Source: Palsa-506 sp963707065 (GTDB lineage: Bacteria; Actinomycetota; Actinomycetes; Streptosporangiales; Streptosporangiaceae). Taken from it: 64,000 nt of DNA. The translations under genes and the position numbers were made by a program. The DNA is taken from assembly GCA_963707065.1 (NCBI GenBank), contig CAVPPJ010000034.1:81499-145498 (forward strand), written 5' to 3'. Positions 52,628 to 61,952 of this stretch are shown one piece after another (position 1 is the first letter of the stretch; each line of letters opens with the position of its first letter). The notes under the pieces are model-generated. The model did not search any database. It had not been told where the DNA came from and was given only the letters and a program-made list of their open reading frames with translations.

Positions 52628-55132
52628 TTATAGCTGGCCGACGTCGGTCACGGTCAGCACGGCCGCGCCCACCTCGTCGGAGGCCCGCAGGTCGATCTGC
52701 GCGCTGATGCCCCAGTCATGATCGCCAGCCGGATCGTCGAAGATCTGGCGTACCGTCCAGCGGTCCGGCTCGGCGTCGATGATGAGCATCGCGGGCCCGC
52801 GCGCGTCGGGGCCGGTGCCAATCTCGCCATGCTCGGCAAAGTAGGGCTGCAGCGCCCCGGCCCAGGCCTCGGCGTCCCAGCCCGCCTCGGCGTCCAGCGC
52901 GCCAAGCTCGGCGTAGCGGCGCAGCGCGGCCAGCTCGACGCGGCGGAACAGGGCGTTGCGCACCAGCACCCGGAACGCCCGCGAGTTACTGGTGACGGCG
53001 GGCGGCCGGTCGTCGGCCGTGGCCACGGCCACGGTCTCCGCGGCAGGATTCCGCAGCCGCTCCCATTCATCGATCAGGCTGGAGTCGACCTGCCGGACCA
53101 GCTCGCCGAGCCACTCGATCAGGTCGGTCAGGTCCTCGGTCCTGGCGTCCTCCGGCACGGTCTGCCGCAGTGCCTTGTAGGCGTCGGCCAGGTAGCGCAG
53201 TACCAGCCCTTCTGACCGGGTCAGGCCGTAGAAGCCGACATACTCCACGAAGGTCATCGCCCGCTCGAACATGTCCCGCGCGACCGACTTGGGCGCCAGC
53301 TGATGGTCGGCGACCCAGGGATGGCCCTGGCGGTAGATGTTGTAGGCGGCCTGCAGGAGCTCCTCCAGCGGGCGGGGGTAGGTCACCGAGCCGAGCAGGT
53401 CCATCCGCTCCTCGTACTCGATCCCGTCGGCCTTCATCTCCTCCACGGCCTGGCCGCGTGCCTTGAACAGCTGCGCGGCGAGCACCTGGCGCGGGTCGTC
53501 CAGGGTGGCCTCGATGACCGACAGCACATCCAGCGGATAAGCGGGCGACTCCCGATCCAGCAGCTCGATGGCGGCCAGCGCGAGCGGTGACAGCGGCTGA
53601 TTCAGCGCGAAGTCGTACTGCAGGTCCACCGTCAGCCGCACCGAGCGGCCCTCGTCGTCCGGCTCCTCGAGCCGTTCGACCACCCCGCCGGCCAGCAGCG
53701 CGCGGTAGATGGCGATGGCCCGGCTGATGTGCCGCCGCCGCGCGGCCTGATCCTCGTCGTTATCGGTGAGCAGGTGCCGCATCGCGGCGAACGCGTCGCC
53801 CGGCCGGCTGATCACGTTCAGCAGCATCGCGTGGCTGACCGAGAAACTTGACGTCAGCGGCTCGGGCTCGGCGGCCACCAGGCGCTCGAAGGTGGGCATT
53901 CCCCACGAGACGAAGCCCGGCGGCGGCTTCTTGCGCACCACCTTGCGCCGCTTCTTGGGATCGTCGCCGGCCTTCGCCAGCGCCTTCTCATTCTCCACCA
54001 CGTGCTCGGGGGCCTGCACGACCACGGTGCCCAGCGTGTCGTGGCCGGCCCGGCCGGCCCGGCTGGCGATCTGGTGGAACTCGCGGGCCTGCAGCAGCCT
54101 GGTCCTGGTCCCGTCGTACTTCGACAGCGCGGTGAACAGCACGGTCCGGATCGGCACGTTGATCCCCACCCCGAGGGTGTCCGTGCCGCAGATCACCTTC
54201 AGCAGGCCGGCCTGCGCCAGGGTCTCCACCAGCCGCCGGTACTTGGGCAGCAGCCCCGCGTGGTGCACGCCGATCCCGTGCCGTACTAGCCGGGACAAGG
54301 TCTTGCCGAAGCCCGCGGTGAACCGGAAGTTGCCGATCAGCTCGGCGATCGCGTCCTTCTCCGCGCGGGTGCAGACGTTGATGCTCATCAGCGCCTGCGC
54401 CTGCTCGATGGCGGCCGCCTGGGTGAAATGCACCACGTAGACCGGTGCCTGGTGCGTGCTGAGCAGCTCCTCCAGGGTCTCGTGCAGCGGCGTCGTCACG
54501 TACGAGAAGATCAGCGGTACCGGGCGCTCGGTGGACCGGATGACGGCGACGGGCCGGCCGGTGCGCCGCAGGAGATCACGCTCGAACTGGCTGACGTCGC
54601 CCAGCGTCGCCGACATCAGCACGAACTGCGCATGCGGCAGCTCGATCAGCGGCACCTGCCATGCCCAGCCGCGGTCCGGGTCGGCGTAATAGTGGAACTC
54701 ATCCATGACCACCTGCCCGGCGTCAGCCGCCGGGCCATCCCGCAGCGCGATGTTGGCCAGGATCTCCGCCGTGCAGCAGATGATCGGGGCGGTGGCGTTG
54801 ACGCTGGCGTCGCCGGTCATCATGCCGACGCTGGCCGGGCCGAACATGTCGCACAGCGCGAAGAACTTCTCCGACACCAGGGCCTTGATCGGCGCGGTGT
54901 AGAAAGTCCGCCAGCCGCGGGCCAGCGCCGCGAAGTGCGCGCCGGCCGCGACCAGGCTCTTGCCGGACCCGGTCGGCGTGCTCAGGATCACGTTGGCACC
55001 CGACACGACCTCGATCAGGGCCTCTTCCTGATGCGGGTACAGGGTGAGCCCTTGCTTCTCGGTCCACCCGGCGAACGCCTCGTAGAGCGAGTCGGGATCG
55101 GCGTGTTCCGGCAGCAGGTCAGTGAGCGTCAT
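52628..55132 (-). CDS. Ski2-like DEAD/DEAH-box RNA helicase
   Basis: An 834-residue superfamily 2 helicase. ATG 55132 (MTLTDLLPEHADPDSLYEAF) is chosen over an upstream frame that runs into the next gene's tail. Motif I is STPTGSGKSLVAAGAHF, motif II VMDEFHYYAD (DEFH), motif III LMSATLG, and motif VI FHQIASRAGRAGHDTLG. A long C-terminal region without Lhr or Mtr4 signatures follows. This size and layout matches actinomycete Ski2/HelY-like proteins thought to act on structured RNA. It lies 74 bases from the dienelactone hydrolase gene on the same strand. Confidence 0.9.
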   Translation of the reverse strand: MTLTDLLPEHADPDSLYEAFAGWTEKQGLTLYPHQEEALIEVVSGANVILSTPTGSGKSLVAAGAHFAALARGWRTFYTAPIKALVSEKFFALCDMFGPASVGMMTGDASVNATAPIICCTAEILANIALRDGPAADAGQVVMDEFHYYADPDRGWAWQVPLIELPHAQFVLMSATLGDVSQFERDLLRRTGRPVAVIRSTERPVPLIFSYVTTPLHETLEELLSTHQAPVYVVHFTQAAAIEQAQALMSINVCTRAEKDAIAELIGNFRFTAGFGKTLSRLVRHGIGVHHAGLLPKYRRLVETLAQAGLLKVICGTDTLGVGINVPIRTVLFTALSKYDGTRTRLLQAREFHQIASRAGRAGHDTLGTVVVQAPEHVVENEKALAKAGDDPKKRRKVVRKKPPPGFVSWGMPTFERLVAAEPEPLTSSFSVSHAMLLNVISRPGDAFAAMRHLLTDNDEDQAARRRHISRAIAIYRALLAGGVVERLEEPDDEGRSVRLTVDLQYDFALNQPLSPLALAAIELLDRESPAYPLDVLSVIEATLDDPRQVLAAQLFKARGQAVEEMKADGIEYEERMDLLGSVTYPRPLEELLQAAYNIYRQGHPWVADHQLAPKSVARDMFERAMTFVEYVGFYGLTRSEGLVLRYLADAYKALRQTVPEDARTEDLTDLIEWLGELVRQVDSSLIDEWERLRNPAAETVAVATADDRPPAVTSNSRAFRVLVRNALFRRVELAALRRYAELGALDAEAGWDAEAWAGALQPYFAEHGEIGTGPDARGPAMLIIDAEPDRWTVRQIFDDPAGDHDWGISAQIDLRASDEVGAAVLTVTDVGQL

Positions 55133-55206
55133 GCGCTGACCGTCCTGGGCTGGCCATGGTGCATGCCCGGGCTCGCCGCTGGCGCGGCCCGGTGCTGCCG
55201 CGGTGC

Positions 55207-55953
55207 TCAGGAACTCGATGAGGTCTTCTCCCGGGTGGGCAGGTTGCGCTGCAGGAACTCCTCGGTGCGCCGCCACGCCCTGGCCGCCGGCTCCGCCGCG
55301 TAGAACAGCGGCGCCTTCCGGTTGTGGAACGCGTGCCCGGCGTCCTCCTCGACGTGCAGTTCCACATTAGAACGCCCGGCCGACGCCGCTTCCACCGAGG
55401 CCACCTGCTCTCGCGGGATATACGGGTCACTGCCGCCGAAGTGGAACTGGAGCGGGCTGCGGACCTGGCCGATGACATCCAGGTTGTCCGGCACCATCGA
55501 GCCGTAGAACGAGACCACGACCGCTAGCTCGGCCGCCGCGGCGTCCAGCTCGGAGCGGGCGGCGACCAGGTAGGCGATGGATCCGCCCAGGCAGAAGCCG
55601 ATGATGCCGGTGCCGCCGTCGACCTCGGGCAGTTCGCTCAGGTGCTGCAGCGCCACGGTGGCGTCGGCGACGCCTTTCTCCGCGTCGAACTGGGATGCGA
55701 CCCCGAACGACTCCTTGAGGCCATCCTCGTCGTGGCTGGCATCGTGGCCGGGCTTGACCCGCCAGAACAGGTCCGGCGCGGCAACCACGTAGCCGAGGCC
55801 GGCCAGATCGTCGGCGACCGCCCGGATGTAGTCGCTGACGCCGAAGATCTCCTGGATCAGCAGCAGGCCAGGGCCGGTGCCGGCCTCCGGCAGCCACACC
55901 GTCAGGTCGAACGATCCGTCCGGCGTCTGCACTGATTCGACACGTGATGACAT
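55207..55953 (-). CDS. Dienelactone hydrolase family protein
   Basis: A 248-residue alpha/beta hydrolase. The DLH catalytic triad is Cys121 in IIGFCLGGS, Asp176 in FHFGGSDPYIP and His207 in EDAGHAFHN. Other family features are LLIQEIFGVSDYIRAV and the C-terminal FLQRNL. Dienelactone hydrolase opens 4-carboxymethylenebut-2-en-4-olide in chlorocatechol breakdown, but many homologues act on other esters. No aromatic pathway gene lies nearby. It starts at ATG 55953; the gene is followed by the helicase. Confidence 0.88.
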   Translation of the reverse strand: MSSRVESVQTPDGSFDLTVWLPEAGTGPGLLLIQEIFGVSDYIRAVADDLAGLGYVVAAPDLFWRVKPGHDASHDEDGLKESFGVASQFDAEKGVADATVALQHLSELPEVDGGTGIIGFCLGGSIAYLVAARSELDAAAAELAVVVSFYGSMVPDNLDVIGQVRSPLQFHFGGSDPYIPREQVASVEAASAGRSNVELHVEEDAGHAFHNRKAPLFYAAEPAARAWRRTEEFLQRNLPTREKTSSSS

Positions 55954-56022
55954 GGGCTGCTCCCTTCGGCGGCGGCTCGTATCCTAGCGGCGGCTCATCA
56001 TGTCCGCGAAGTCGGCTTCAGC

Positions 56023-56157
56023 CCTCCGCCCGCTGAGCCGCAGCCGCCTCCGCCCGCTCAGCCGCAGCCGCCTCCGCCCGCTCAGCCGCAGCCGCCTCCG
56101 CCCGCTGAGCCGCTGCCGCCTCAGCCGCAGCTGCCTCCGCCCGCTGAGCCGCAAGCG
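56023..56157. repeat. 24-bp tandem repeat, about five units
   Basis: Units of the CCTCCGCCCGCTCAGCCGCA type start at 56023, 56047, 56071 and 56095, then a 15-base partial unit, then one more at 56134. Copies differ by one to three bases. Confidence 0.9.
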
Positions 56158-56170
56158 CGGCCGTCTGCTC

Positions 56171-56216
56171 AGCGGTTCGCTTTATGCCGGTTCCCGCCGG
56201 TCTTATCCGAACCGCT
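56171..56216. repeat. 46-bp palindromic element, copy 2
   Basis: Nine-base perfect outer arms, AGCGGTTCG and CGAACCGCT, with two CCGG blocks at positions 17-20 and 27-30 of the element, exactly as in the 26951-26996 copy. It lies immediately after a tandem repeat, again as in copy 1 (where the repeat follows). Confidence 0.65.
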
Positions 56217-56384
56217 AACTCGATCTTGAGACTATTGAACGCTACTGAGGCCAGTGTGGCGCATGATGGCAGCCGTAGCCGCCAGCTAGCCGCCAGCTAG
56301 TGGTCCGCAAGCCCTCGCCGGCCGCTGCTAGCCCTCGCCGGCGGCCGCAAGCCCTCGAGAGCGGCCGCAAGGCCTCGCCGGCGG

Positions 56385-57419
56385 TCAGAAGCGGCCGCCT
56401 TCGATCCGGCGGCTACGCTGCGTCTGGCCAGGCTCACCGTACGGATAGTCGGGTGCTCCCGGGTCGCTGGTAACGTCCAGCAGCTGCGTCTCCTCCGGGC
56501 TCAGCCGCACGTCGGCCGCGGCCAGGTTGTCCGCCAGCTGCTTAATATTGCGCGCGCCGAGGATGACCGAGGCAACAGCGGGCCGGGCGGCCAGCCACGC
56601 GATCGATACCTGCGCCATAGACGCGCCGTGCCCGTCGGCGACCTTGCGCACCGCCTCGAGTACCTGCCAGGTGCGGTCAAGGTGACCGCGCTGATTCCAG
56701 ATCTTCATGCCCTGGTCGGCGTTTTCCGCCACCCGGGTCTGGCCGGCCGGTGACTCGTCCCGCCGGTACTTGCCGGTGAGCCAGCCGCTGGCCAGCGGGG
56801 ACCAGGGCAGCAGCCCGAGGCCCGCCGACTGGCAGGCCGGGACGATTTCCCACTCGACCGCGCGGGCCAGCAGGTTGTACTGCGGCTGGAGCGTGACCGG
56901 GCGGGCCAGCCCGCGCGCGTCGGCGACGTCGACCGCCTTCTGCAGCTGCCAGCCGGTGAAGTTCGACAGGCCGATGTAATGGATCTTGCCGGCCCGGGTC
57001 GCGTCATCCAGGAACCGCAGCGTCTCCTCCAGCGGCGTGAGCGGATCCCAGGCATGGACCTGGTACAGGTCGATCGTCGCCACGCCGAGCCGCCGCAGCG
57101 ACGCGTCCAGCGCCGCGGCCAGGTGCCGCCGGGATAGCCCGTGCCCGTTCGGTCCGTCGTCGGTGGGGAAACGTCCCTTGGTGGCCAGCACGACGGTCTC
57201 GCTGGCGCCCGGCCGCTGCGCCAGCCACCGGCCGATGATCTCCTCGGAGCGGTGGTCGGCGTACACATCCGCGGTGTCGATGAGGGTGCCGCCTACTTCG
57301 GTGAACCGATCCAGCTGGGCAAACGAGCCAGCTTCGTCAGTCTCGTTCCCGAAGGTCAGCGTGCCCAGTGCGAACGCTGACACGGCGCAACCGCTCCTGC
57401 CCAGCAGGCGGTATTCCAT
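56385..57419 (-). CDS. Aldo/keto reductase
   Basis: A 344-residue (beta/alpha)8 NADPH-dependent reductase starting MEYRLLGRSGCAVSAFALG at 57419 after GGAGGGCAG. The catalytic tetrad can be placed at Asp in LIDTADVYADHRSEE, the Tyr four residues later, Lys in VVLATKGRF and His in YQVHAWDPLTPLEETL. The cofactor-binding end is SVILGARNIKQLADNL. Typical members reduce aldehydes or ketones; substrate unknown. It is divergent from the LLM gene at 57547. Confidence 0.9.
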   Translation of the reverse strand: MEYRLLGRSGCAVSAFALGTLTFGNETDEAGSFAQLDRFTEVGGTLIDTADVYADHRSEEIIGRWLAQRPGASETVVLATKGRFPTDDGPNGHGLSRRHLAAALDASLRRLGVATIDLYQVHAWDPLTPLEETLRFLDDATRAGKIHYIGLSNFTGWQLQKAVDVADARGLARPVTLQPQYNLLARAVEWEIVPACQSAGLGLLPWSPLASGWLTGKYRRDESPAGQTRVAENADQGMKIWNQRGHLDRTWQVLEAVRKVADGHGASMAQVSIAWLAARPAVASVILGARNIKQLADNLAAADVRLSPEETQLLDVTSDPGAPDYPYGEPGQTQRSRRIEGGRF

Positions 57420-57546
57420 CTGCCCTCCGTTTGGTCTCGGACGCATTGTCCCGCACCGCCTGCTTCCGGGTAACGCACGACCGGCAGCCTGGTGCGGGTT
57501 CGACCTGAGGTACACGAGCGATTCGTGATGAGGTAGACAGGTCCTC

Positions 57547-58419
57547 GTGAACATAGGCGTCGTATTTCCGCAGACCGAGATCGGCGCCGGCGCCGATGCC
57601 GTCCGCAGCTACGCCAGGGGGGTGGAGGAACTCGGGTTCACCCACCTGCTGGCCTACGACCACGTGCTGGGCGCCGACCCCGCCGTGCACGAGGGCTGGA
57701 ACGGCCCTTATGACATCAGCACGACCTTTCACGAGCCGCTGGTGCTTTTCGGCTACCTGGCCGCGCTGACCTCCCTGGAGCTAGTGACCGGCATCATCAT
57801 CCTGCCGCAGCGGCAGACCGCGCTCGTCGCCAAGCAGGCGGCGGAAGTGGACCTGCTGACCGGCGGCAGGTTCCGGCTGGGAATCGGCCTCGGCTGGAAC
57901 GCCGTCGAGTACGAGGCGCTCGGCAAGAGCTTCGCCGACCGGGGCGCCCGGATGACCGAGCAGGTCACCTTGCTGCGCCGGCTGTGGACCGAGCGCACGG
58001 TCACCCATGCGGGCAGCTACGAGCAGGTAACCGGCGCCGGACTCGCGCCGCTGCCGGTTCAGCGGCCGATCCCGGTGTGGTTCGGCGCGCACTCGCGTCG
58101 TGCCTACGTCAGGACTGGCCAGCTCGGCGACGGCTGGTTCCCGCAGGTGCCGCCAGGTCCCCGGCTCGACGAGGCGAAGTCGGTCGTCGACCAGGCAGCT
58201 GCCGAGGCCGGCCGCGACCCGGCGGAACTGGGCATGGAAGGCCGAGTTAGCTGGGGCGACGGCGGCGCCGGGCAGGTGGCGGAACGGGTCGGCCGGTGGC
58301 GCGATGCCGGTGCCAGCCACGTGTCGGTCAACACCATGGGCGCCGGGCTGGCCACGGTCGACGAGCACCTGGCCGCGCTGACCGACGTGGCCACCGCCCT
58401 CGGCCTGCGCCGGGCCTGA
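57547..58419 (+). CDS. F420/FMN-type LLM-class oxidoreductase
   Basis: A 290-residue luciferase-like TIM-barrel protein of the F420-dependent family, GTG 57547. Blocks seen: LLAYDHVLGAD, LVTGIIILPQRQTALVAKQA, LLTGGRFRLGIGLGWNAVEY and a C-terminal GASHVSVNTMGAGLATVDEH. The substrate is unknown. It converges on the disrupted ACS gene, with stop codons adjacent at 58417-58422. Confidence 0.88.
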   Translation: MNIGVVFPQTEIGAGADAVRSYARGVEELGFTHLLAYDHVLGADPAVHEGWNGPYDISTTFHEPLVLFGYLAALTSLELVTGIIILPQRQTALVAKQAAEVDLLTGGRFRLGIGLGWNAVEYEALGKSFADRGARMTEQVTLLRRLWTERTVTHAGSYEQVTGAGLAPLPVQRPIPVWFGAHSRRAYVRTGQLGDGWFPQVPPGPRLDEAKSVVDQAAAEAGRDPAELGMEGRVSWGDGGAGQVAERVGRWRDAGASHVSVNTMGAGLATVDEHLAALTDVATALGLRRA

Positions 58420-61400
58420 TTACCGCAGCCGGCGCAGGAACGGGTCGGCGGCCGCCTGGCCGGTGACCCGGATGCGGGCGTCCACCGCGAAGACCCCGTC
58501 GGGCCGGGCGATAACCGGATTGAGATCGAGTTCCGCGATTTCCGGCAGGTCATCGGCCAGCAGCGAGACGCGCAGCAGGGCGTCGGAGAGCGCGGCCAGG
58601 TCGGCGGCCGGGGCGCCGCGGTGGCCGGACAGCAGCGAGGCGGCCCGGATCGACCTGATCATGGCGTCCGCATCGGCGCCGGTCAGCGGCGCCAGCCGGG
58701 CGCTGTGGTCGCCGAGCACCTCAGTTGCCACCCCGCCGAGCCCGAACACCACGACCGGGCCGAACACCGGCTCCTGGACAACGCCGATGATCACCTCGAC
58801 GCCCCGCGATTTCGGGCAGGTCGTCGGCGAGCCGGGAGACGCGTAGCAGGGCGTCGGAGAGCGCGGCCAGGTCGGCGGCGGGGGCGCCGCGGTGGCCGGT
58901 CAGCAGGGGGGCGGCCCGGATCGACCTGATCATGGCGTCCGCGTCGGCGCCGGTCAGCGGCGCTAGCCGGGCGCTGTGGTCGCCGAGTACCTCGGTGGCC
59001 ACGCCGCCGAGCCCGAACACCACGAGCGGGCCGAATACCGGCTCCTGCACGACGCCGATGATGACCTCGACGCCGCCGGTGATCATCGGCTGGACCAGCA
59101 CGCCGGTGAGCTGGCCGGCGAACTTCCCGGCGAGGTCCTCGAACGCGCGGCGCACGTCCTCGGGGCTGCGCAGGTCAAGCCGGACGGCTCCGGCGTCGCT
59201 CTTGTGCAGCAGGCCAGGCACGTCGGCCTTGATGACCACGGGGCAGCCGAGCTCGGCCGCGGCCCGGGCCGCCGCCCCGGAATCGGCGGCCATCCGGGTC
59301 TCGCACCAGCGGTATCCCGTAGCACCGCAGCAGCTCGGCTGCCTCCGCCGGCGGCAGCCAGCCGCCGCCGGGTAGCCGGTCGAGGAACGCGGCGATCAGT
59401 GCCCGCGCATCGGCCGCGCGGATCCGGTCGAGTTCCGGCACCGTCCCGGCCGGCCTGGCCAGCCATCTCCCGTACGCCGCCGCCCGGCCGAGCGCCCGGG
59501 CGGCACTCTCCGGATAGGCGTAGGCCGGCACGGACCGGCGCCGCCGGAGTCAGCGGGCAGCAGCCGGACCGCCTCGGGCTGGCCGAGGAGCACCGCGGCC
59601 AGGGGCACCGGCAGGCGGGCGCCGCGGACAGCCGGGACCAGGTCGGCGACGGCCGTCGGCACGACCAGCGCCAGCACCGCCTCGACTCCCTGATCGGCGG
59701 CGGCCGTCTCCAGGGCGCGGCGGAATGCTGCCGCGGAGACGCCGGCGCCGGTGTCCACCGGCCCGGCCACGGCGGCCCCCGGCGGCAGGATCTCCCGCAG
59801 GCAGAGCTGGCCACCGGCGGTCATGGTGTGCACGGTCAGGCCTGCCTCGGCGCACGCGTCGGCGGCCAGCACGCCGGCCCCGCCGGCGTTCGAGACGATG
59901 GCGACCCGGCCGCCCGCGGGCGGCGGCTGGGCGGCGAGCAGCGCGGCCACGTCGATCAACTCGCCCAGGCTGGCCGTGGCGATGACGCCGGCCTGCTCGA
60001 ACAGGGCCTGCCGGGTGATCAGCGGGGCCGCGATGGCCGCGGTGTGCGAGGCGGCGGCCCGCTGGCCCGGCGCGGACCTGCCCGCGTGCACGGTCAGCAC
60101 CGGCATCTTCTTGCCGATCCGGCTGGCGGTGCGGGCGAACTTGCGGGGGTTGCCGAGCGACTCCAGGTACAGCACGGCCAGCCCGGTCACGCCGTCCTGT
60201 TCCCACCAGCACAGCAGGTCGTTGCCGGACACATCCAGCTTGTCGCCCAGCGAGGCGAACGACGAGACTCCGATGCCGAGCCGCGACAGCTGCGCCAGCA
60301 GGGCGATGCCGAGGCCGCCGGACTGCACGGCCAGCCCGGCGCGCCCGGCCGCCGGATGGCGGGCGCCGAACGTCGCGTCCAGGCCCAGGCCGGGCACGGC
60401 GACGCCGAAGCAGTTCGGGCCGGCCAGCCGCATGCCATGGTGACGGCAGATCGCCAGGATCTCGGCCTCCTGCGCGCTGCCGAGCCCGGCCGTGATCACG
60501 ACCAGGGCCTTGATCCCCCGCTCACCGCACTCCTGCGCCGCGGCGGCGACCGCGGGCGGCGGCACCGCGATCACGGCCAGATCCACTGGTTCCGGCAGCG
60601 CCGCCACCGAATGGACGCACCGCACCCCGCCGATCTCGCCGGCGTTCGGGTTCACCGCGTAGACCGGCCCGGCGAAGCCGGCCTCGCGGATGTTGCGCAG
60701 GATCGTCCGGCCGACCGATCCCTCCCTCCGGCTCGCGCCCGACGACGGCGACGGACGCCGGGCGCGAGCAGCGGTGCCAGGCTGGCAACATCGGCCCGCT
60801 GCTTCGCGCCCCGCCACCGTCTCGAGGTACAGGCTGGCCTGGCTCAGCGCGGCCTGCCGGGGAATCGGGATGCGTCAGTTCCGCCACGCCGTCCGCCCAG
60901 CGGCGCCGCACACCCAGCCCGGCGTCGGCGAACACGCGCAACATCGCCGAGTTCTCCGCCAGCGTCTGGGCGGTGAAGGCACGAAGGTGCCGCATCCGGG
61001 CCAGCGACACCAGGTGCTCAAGCAGCAGCGTCGCGACGCCCCGCCCGTGCATGCCGTCGGCAACGGCGAAGGCCACCTCCGCCTCGCCCGGGGTGCCGGC
61101 CGGCTCGTAGCTCGCCGCGCCCACGACCTTGCCGTCAAGGCAGGCCAGCAGCGCGGCGTGGTCGGGGCCGGCCGGGCGGCACAGCCGCCGCGCCTCCTGC
61201 TCGGCCGCGTTCTTGCTCACGCTGAAGAACCGCAGGTAGCGGTTCTCCGGCGACATCGCCTGCATGCATGCCGCGGACCGCGTCAAGGTCATCCGGGGCC
61301 GCGGCGCGGATCTCGGCAGTGGCACCGTCGGCCAGCAGCGCGAAGACGCCGGGCGCCGCGGGCTGCGTCTGCCGGTCAACGCCTGCCGGCGCGTCCTGGC

Positions 61401-61635
61401 CCAGGGCAGGCGGCGTGCTCACGCCGGTGCCCCGGCGGGCTCTGCCGCGGCTGCCGGCCGGGTCGGCGGGCAGTATCCGCGCATACGGCCCGGGGGACAC
61501 CAGCGCGATGTGCCCGCTGCTGAGCCACTTGATCACGTACGGCGGCGATCCGTCCTCGTTCGGCAGCCCGATCACCAGGCCGATCCGGTCTGTATCGCCA
61601 TCCGGAACCAGCTGGTCCCCGACCTGAGCCCTCAT
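58420..61635 (-). pseudogene. Disrupted DUF1918-GNAT-acyl-CoA synthetase (NDP-forming)
   Basis: Read leftwards from ATG 61635: a DUF1918 domain (MRAQVGDQLVPDGDTDR, about 60 residues), a linker, a GNAT domain (DGMHGRGVATLLLEHLVSLA), then CoA-binding, succinyl-CoA-ligase-like and ATP-grasp domains of an ADP-forming acyl-CoA synthetase (GRTILRNIREAGFAGPVYAV, LAGPNCFGVAVPG, ELGCPVVIKADVPGLLHKSD). Apparent +1 insertions lie near 61259, 60866, 60796, 60761, 60739 and 59300, a -1 near 59531, and a 271-bp internal duplication near 58804. GTG 61422 could be a separate start for the GNAT-ACS part. GNAT-ACS fusions of this type are protein acetyltransferases (Pat-like). As given, no long product can be made. 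Confidence 0.85.
58533..59074 (-). repeat. Diverged 271-bp tandem duplication inside the ACS gene
   Basis: 58533-58803 is repeated at 58804-59074, with roughly one mismatch in fifteen. Both copies encode the same part of the ATP-grasp domain (VFGLGGVATEVLGDHSARLA, then DALLRVS and DDLPEIA). Because 271 is not a multiple of three, the duplication breaks the frame. Confidence 0.9.
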
Positions 61636-61952
61636 CGCCTGCCTCCTCAGCCACGGCGTGCCCGCAGTCCGTTACCGGCCGCGCCGTCAGACCCGGTTCA
61701 GGTCTAGTGATGCCAGTGTGCGACAGCCACCCCGCCGCAGCTCAGAGGCGAAGGTCCCCGATGCCAGGCCGGTCGTCCCGCTCACGGCGTCAGCGTCCCG
61801 ACCAACACCATGCTGCGCAGCCACGGCATCGAGGTCGTTACCATCGCGGGCAGCGGCTCGGCCGGGGCGGCCGCCCGCACGGCATGACCTGCCCGATCGA
61901 GCGCGACCCCGCCTAACGGACCCGGCCACCAAAGGCAGTCAAGGAGCACTTC
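61636..61952. other. Intergenic region holding an arginine deiminase remnant
   Basis: Only the last 120 bases show recognisable coding relics (next entry). The first 160 bases show nothing recognisable and should contain the promoter of the DUF1918-GNAT-ACS unit. Confidence 0.5.
61798..61916 (+). pseudogene. arcA: 3' remnant of arginine deiminase (arcA)
   Basis: On the plus strand, frame 61801 reads TNTMLRSHGIEVVTIAGS. After a one-base deletion near 61855 the next frame reads LGRGGRPHGMTCPIERDPA and stops at 61916. This is the C-terminal end of arginine deiminases, whose HCMTCP-type motif holds the nucleophilic cysteine. That cysteine is Gly here (codon 61881-61883). Nothing upstream of about 61798 is recognisable, so only about 40 codons survive. 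It lies 37 bases before an ornithine carbamoyltransferase gene, the usual partner in the arginine deiminase pathway. Confidence 0.8.

Larger units (their letters stand above)
55954..56384. other. Intergenic region filled by repeats
   Basis: No convincing gene. It contains a 24-bp tandem repeat (56023-56157), the second 46-bp palindromic element (56171-56216), and from about 56278 a tract of degenerate GCCAGCTAGCC and AGCCCTCGCCGGCGGCCGCA repeats reaching the aldo/keto reductase stop. A plus-strand reading gives a monotonous RLRPLSRS repeat and is not accepted as a protein. On the minus strand the tandem repeat reads as an Ala/Glu coil, but no start codon precedes it. Confidence 0.6.

Noticed and set aside
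56000..56218. 72-codon plus-strand frame of RLRPLSRS repeats
   Set aside because: Composed of a 24-bp tandem repeat with no ribosome site and ending in a palindromic element; treated as intergenic repeat.
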